Assembly: GCA_002372465.1 (NCBI GenBank)
Contig: DFGW01000155.1
Span: 1-35,574, forward strand
Length of the DNA stretch: 35,574 nt
DNA from: Butyrivibrio sp. UBA3740
Lineage (GTDB): Bacteria > Bacillota > Clostridia > Lachnospirales > Lachnospiraceae
Direction: 5' to 3'
A model generated the notes under the pieces. It had not been told where the DNA came from and ran no database searches. It saw only the letters and a list, made by a program, of their open reading frames with translations. A program made the translations under genes and the position numbers. This document shows positions 35,285-35,574 of this stretch, one piece after another. Position 1 is the stretch's first letter, and every line of letters begins with the position of its first letter.

Positions 35285-35574
35285 ATGAGTGAATACTACG
35301 CCGTAGTCAGAGAAGGGCAGGATGACCATCTTGAACACCTCTTTGGCTTTGGAAAGAAAGGTTCTCAGAAAAAGAACCATAAATACTTTACCAGAGTGCA
35401 GGTAGGAAGCAAGTACCGTTACTTTTATAATCCTGCCGAATACGCTGCGTATCAAGCCGGGAAGGCTGCAGGAGGAGTTGCGAGCGGCGCAAAGAGTGCT
35501 GCAAAAGCAGTCGACGATAAGGTTGGCGTAAGCGCTCTTATAAAGAAAAAGAAAACCGGCAAAGCTATGAAAGA
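35285..35574 (+). CDS. Tagged protein, partial (runs off the window), at least 96 aa
   Basis: GTGAGGTTAAAG precedes the ATG, 8 bases after terL. Residues 1-55 (YYAVVREGQDDHLEHLFGFG, KKNHKYFTRVQ, YRYFYNPAEYAAYQ) are close to the N-terminus of the protein at 25453. After a Gly/Ala-rich stretch (about 60-75) the frame is still open at the window end. The position after terL is where portal or head genes usually lie, so it could be a tagged head protein; the rest is needed to tell. Confidence 0.65.
   Translation, partial: MSEYYAVVREGQDDHLEHLFGFGKKGSQKKNHKYFTRVQVGSKYRYFYNPAEYAAYQAGKAAGGVASGAKSAAKAVDDKVGVSALIKKKKTGKAMK

Noticed and set aside
1..35574. Integrase, retron, diversity-generating retroelement, tRNA or toxin-antitoxin pair
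   Set aside because: No tyrosine or serine recombinase motif, no reverse transcriptase motif, no cloverleaf with a plausible CCA end and no recognisable toxin was found. The RHH protein lacks a small toxin partner; the next gene is a helicase.

Overview
The window looks like a stretch of a tailed dsDNA bacteriophage (Caudoviricetes) or prophage-derived element infecting a Gram-positive Firmicute, probably a gut Clostridia/Lachnospiraceae-type host. The grounds are: every convincing gene is on the + strand, tightly packed with ATGA-type overlaps and strong AAAGGAG/GGAGG ribosome binding sites; there is a terminase large subunit, holin, tail fibre/esterase and SleB-type wall hydrolase; and several small conserved proteins of a kind I associate with Firmicute gut phages. 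No integrase, excisionase, tRNA, CRISPR array, transposase or reverse transcriptase was seen. Host assignment is inference.

Layout. (A) 1-12.05 kb, membrane/accessory module: about 24 small to medium genes, at least ten with one or two membrane segments, several followed by long coiled coils. It includes three architecture-sharing two-helix membrane proteins (1439, 3591, 11248), a SleB-like hydrolase (7243), a ThyX-like protein (10172) and several Cys-pair microproteins. Four near-identical 12-bp intrinsic-terminator hairpins and three copies of a short intergenic element punctuate this block. (B) 12.07-20.8 kb, replication module: a 1472-aa fusion of SF3 helicase, AEP-like primase and family B DNA polymerase; small Zn proteins; an SSB-like protein; a 350-bp iteron array around an AT-rich core (candidate origin); a ribbon-helix-helix protein; an SF2 helicase; a VRR-NUC-type nuclease and a RecB/Cas4-like nuclease. 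(C) 20.8-23.9 kb: a 1036-aa single-chain RNA polymerase of the two-double-psi-beta-barrel (YonO/QDE-1-like) type with the catalytic DFDGD motif and HTH-like segments near both ends. (D) 24.2-24.7 kb: a 470-bp non-coding region with repeated ATATTT boxes and a structured element closed by a 23-bp stem in which every position pairs as RNA. (E) 24.7-35.6 kb, packaging/virion/lysis module: small terminase-like protein, HNH nuclease, connector-like protein, papain-like protease, SGNH-esterase tail fibre, small structural proteins, holin, TerL, and the start of another gene that runs off the window.

How it may work together. The most interesting thread links three observations. The RNA polymerase carries an N-terminal tag-like segment (LxHxGxG..) resembling the N-termini of three proteins encoded among the packaging and head genes (25453, 32385, 35285). 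The + strand carries the word GATATT roughly 55 times by eye, against about 10 for its reverse complement, concentrated in the first 24 kb. ATATTT boxes also cluster in the otherwise empty region upstream of the late genes. A testable model is a virion-packaged, phage-encoded RNA polymerase that enters with the DNA and reads from ATATTT-type boxes. The motif counts and the tag are seen in the sequence; the model itself is inference.
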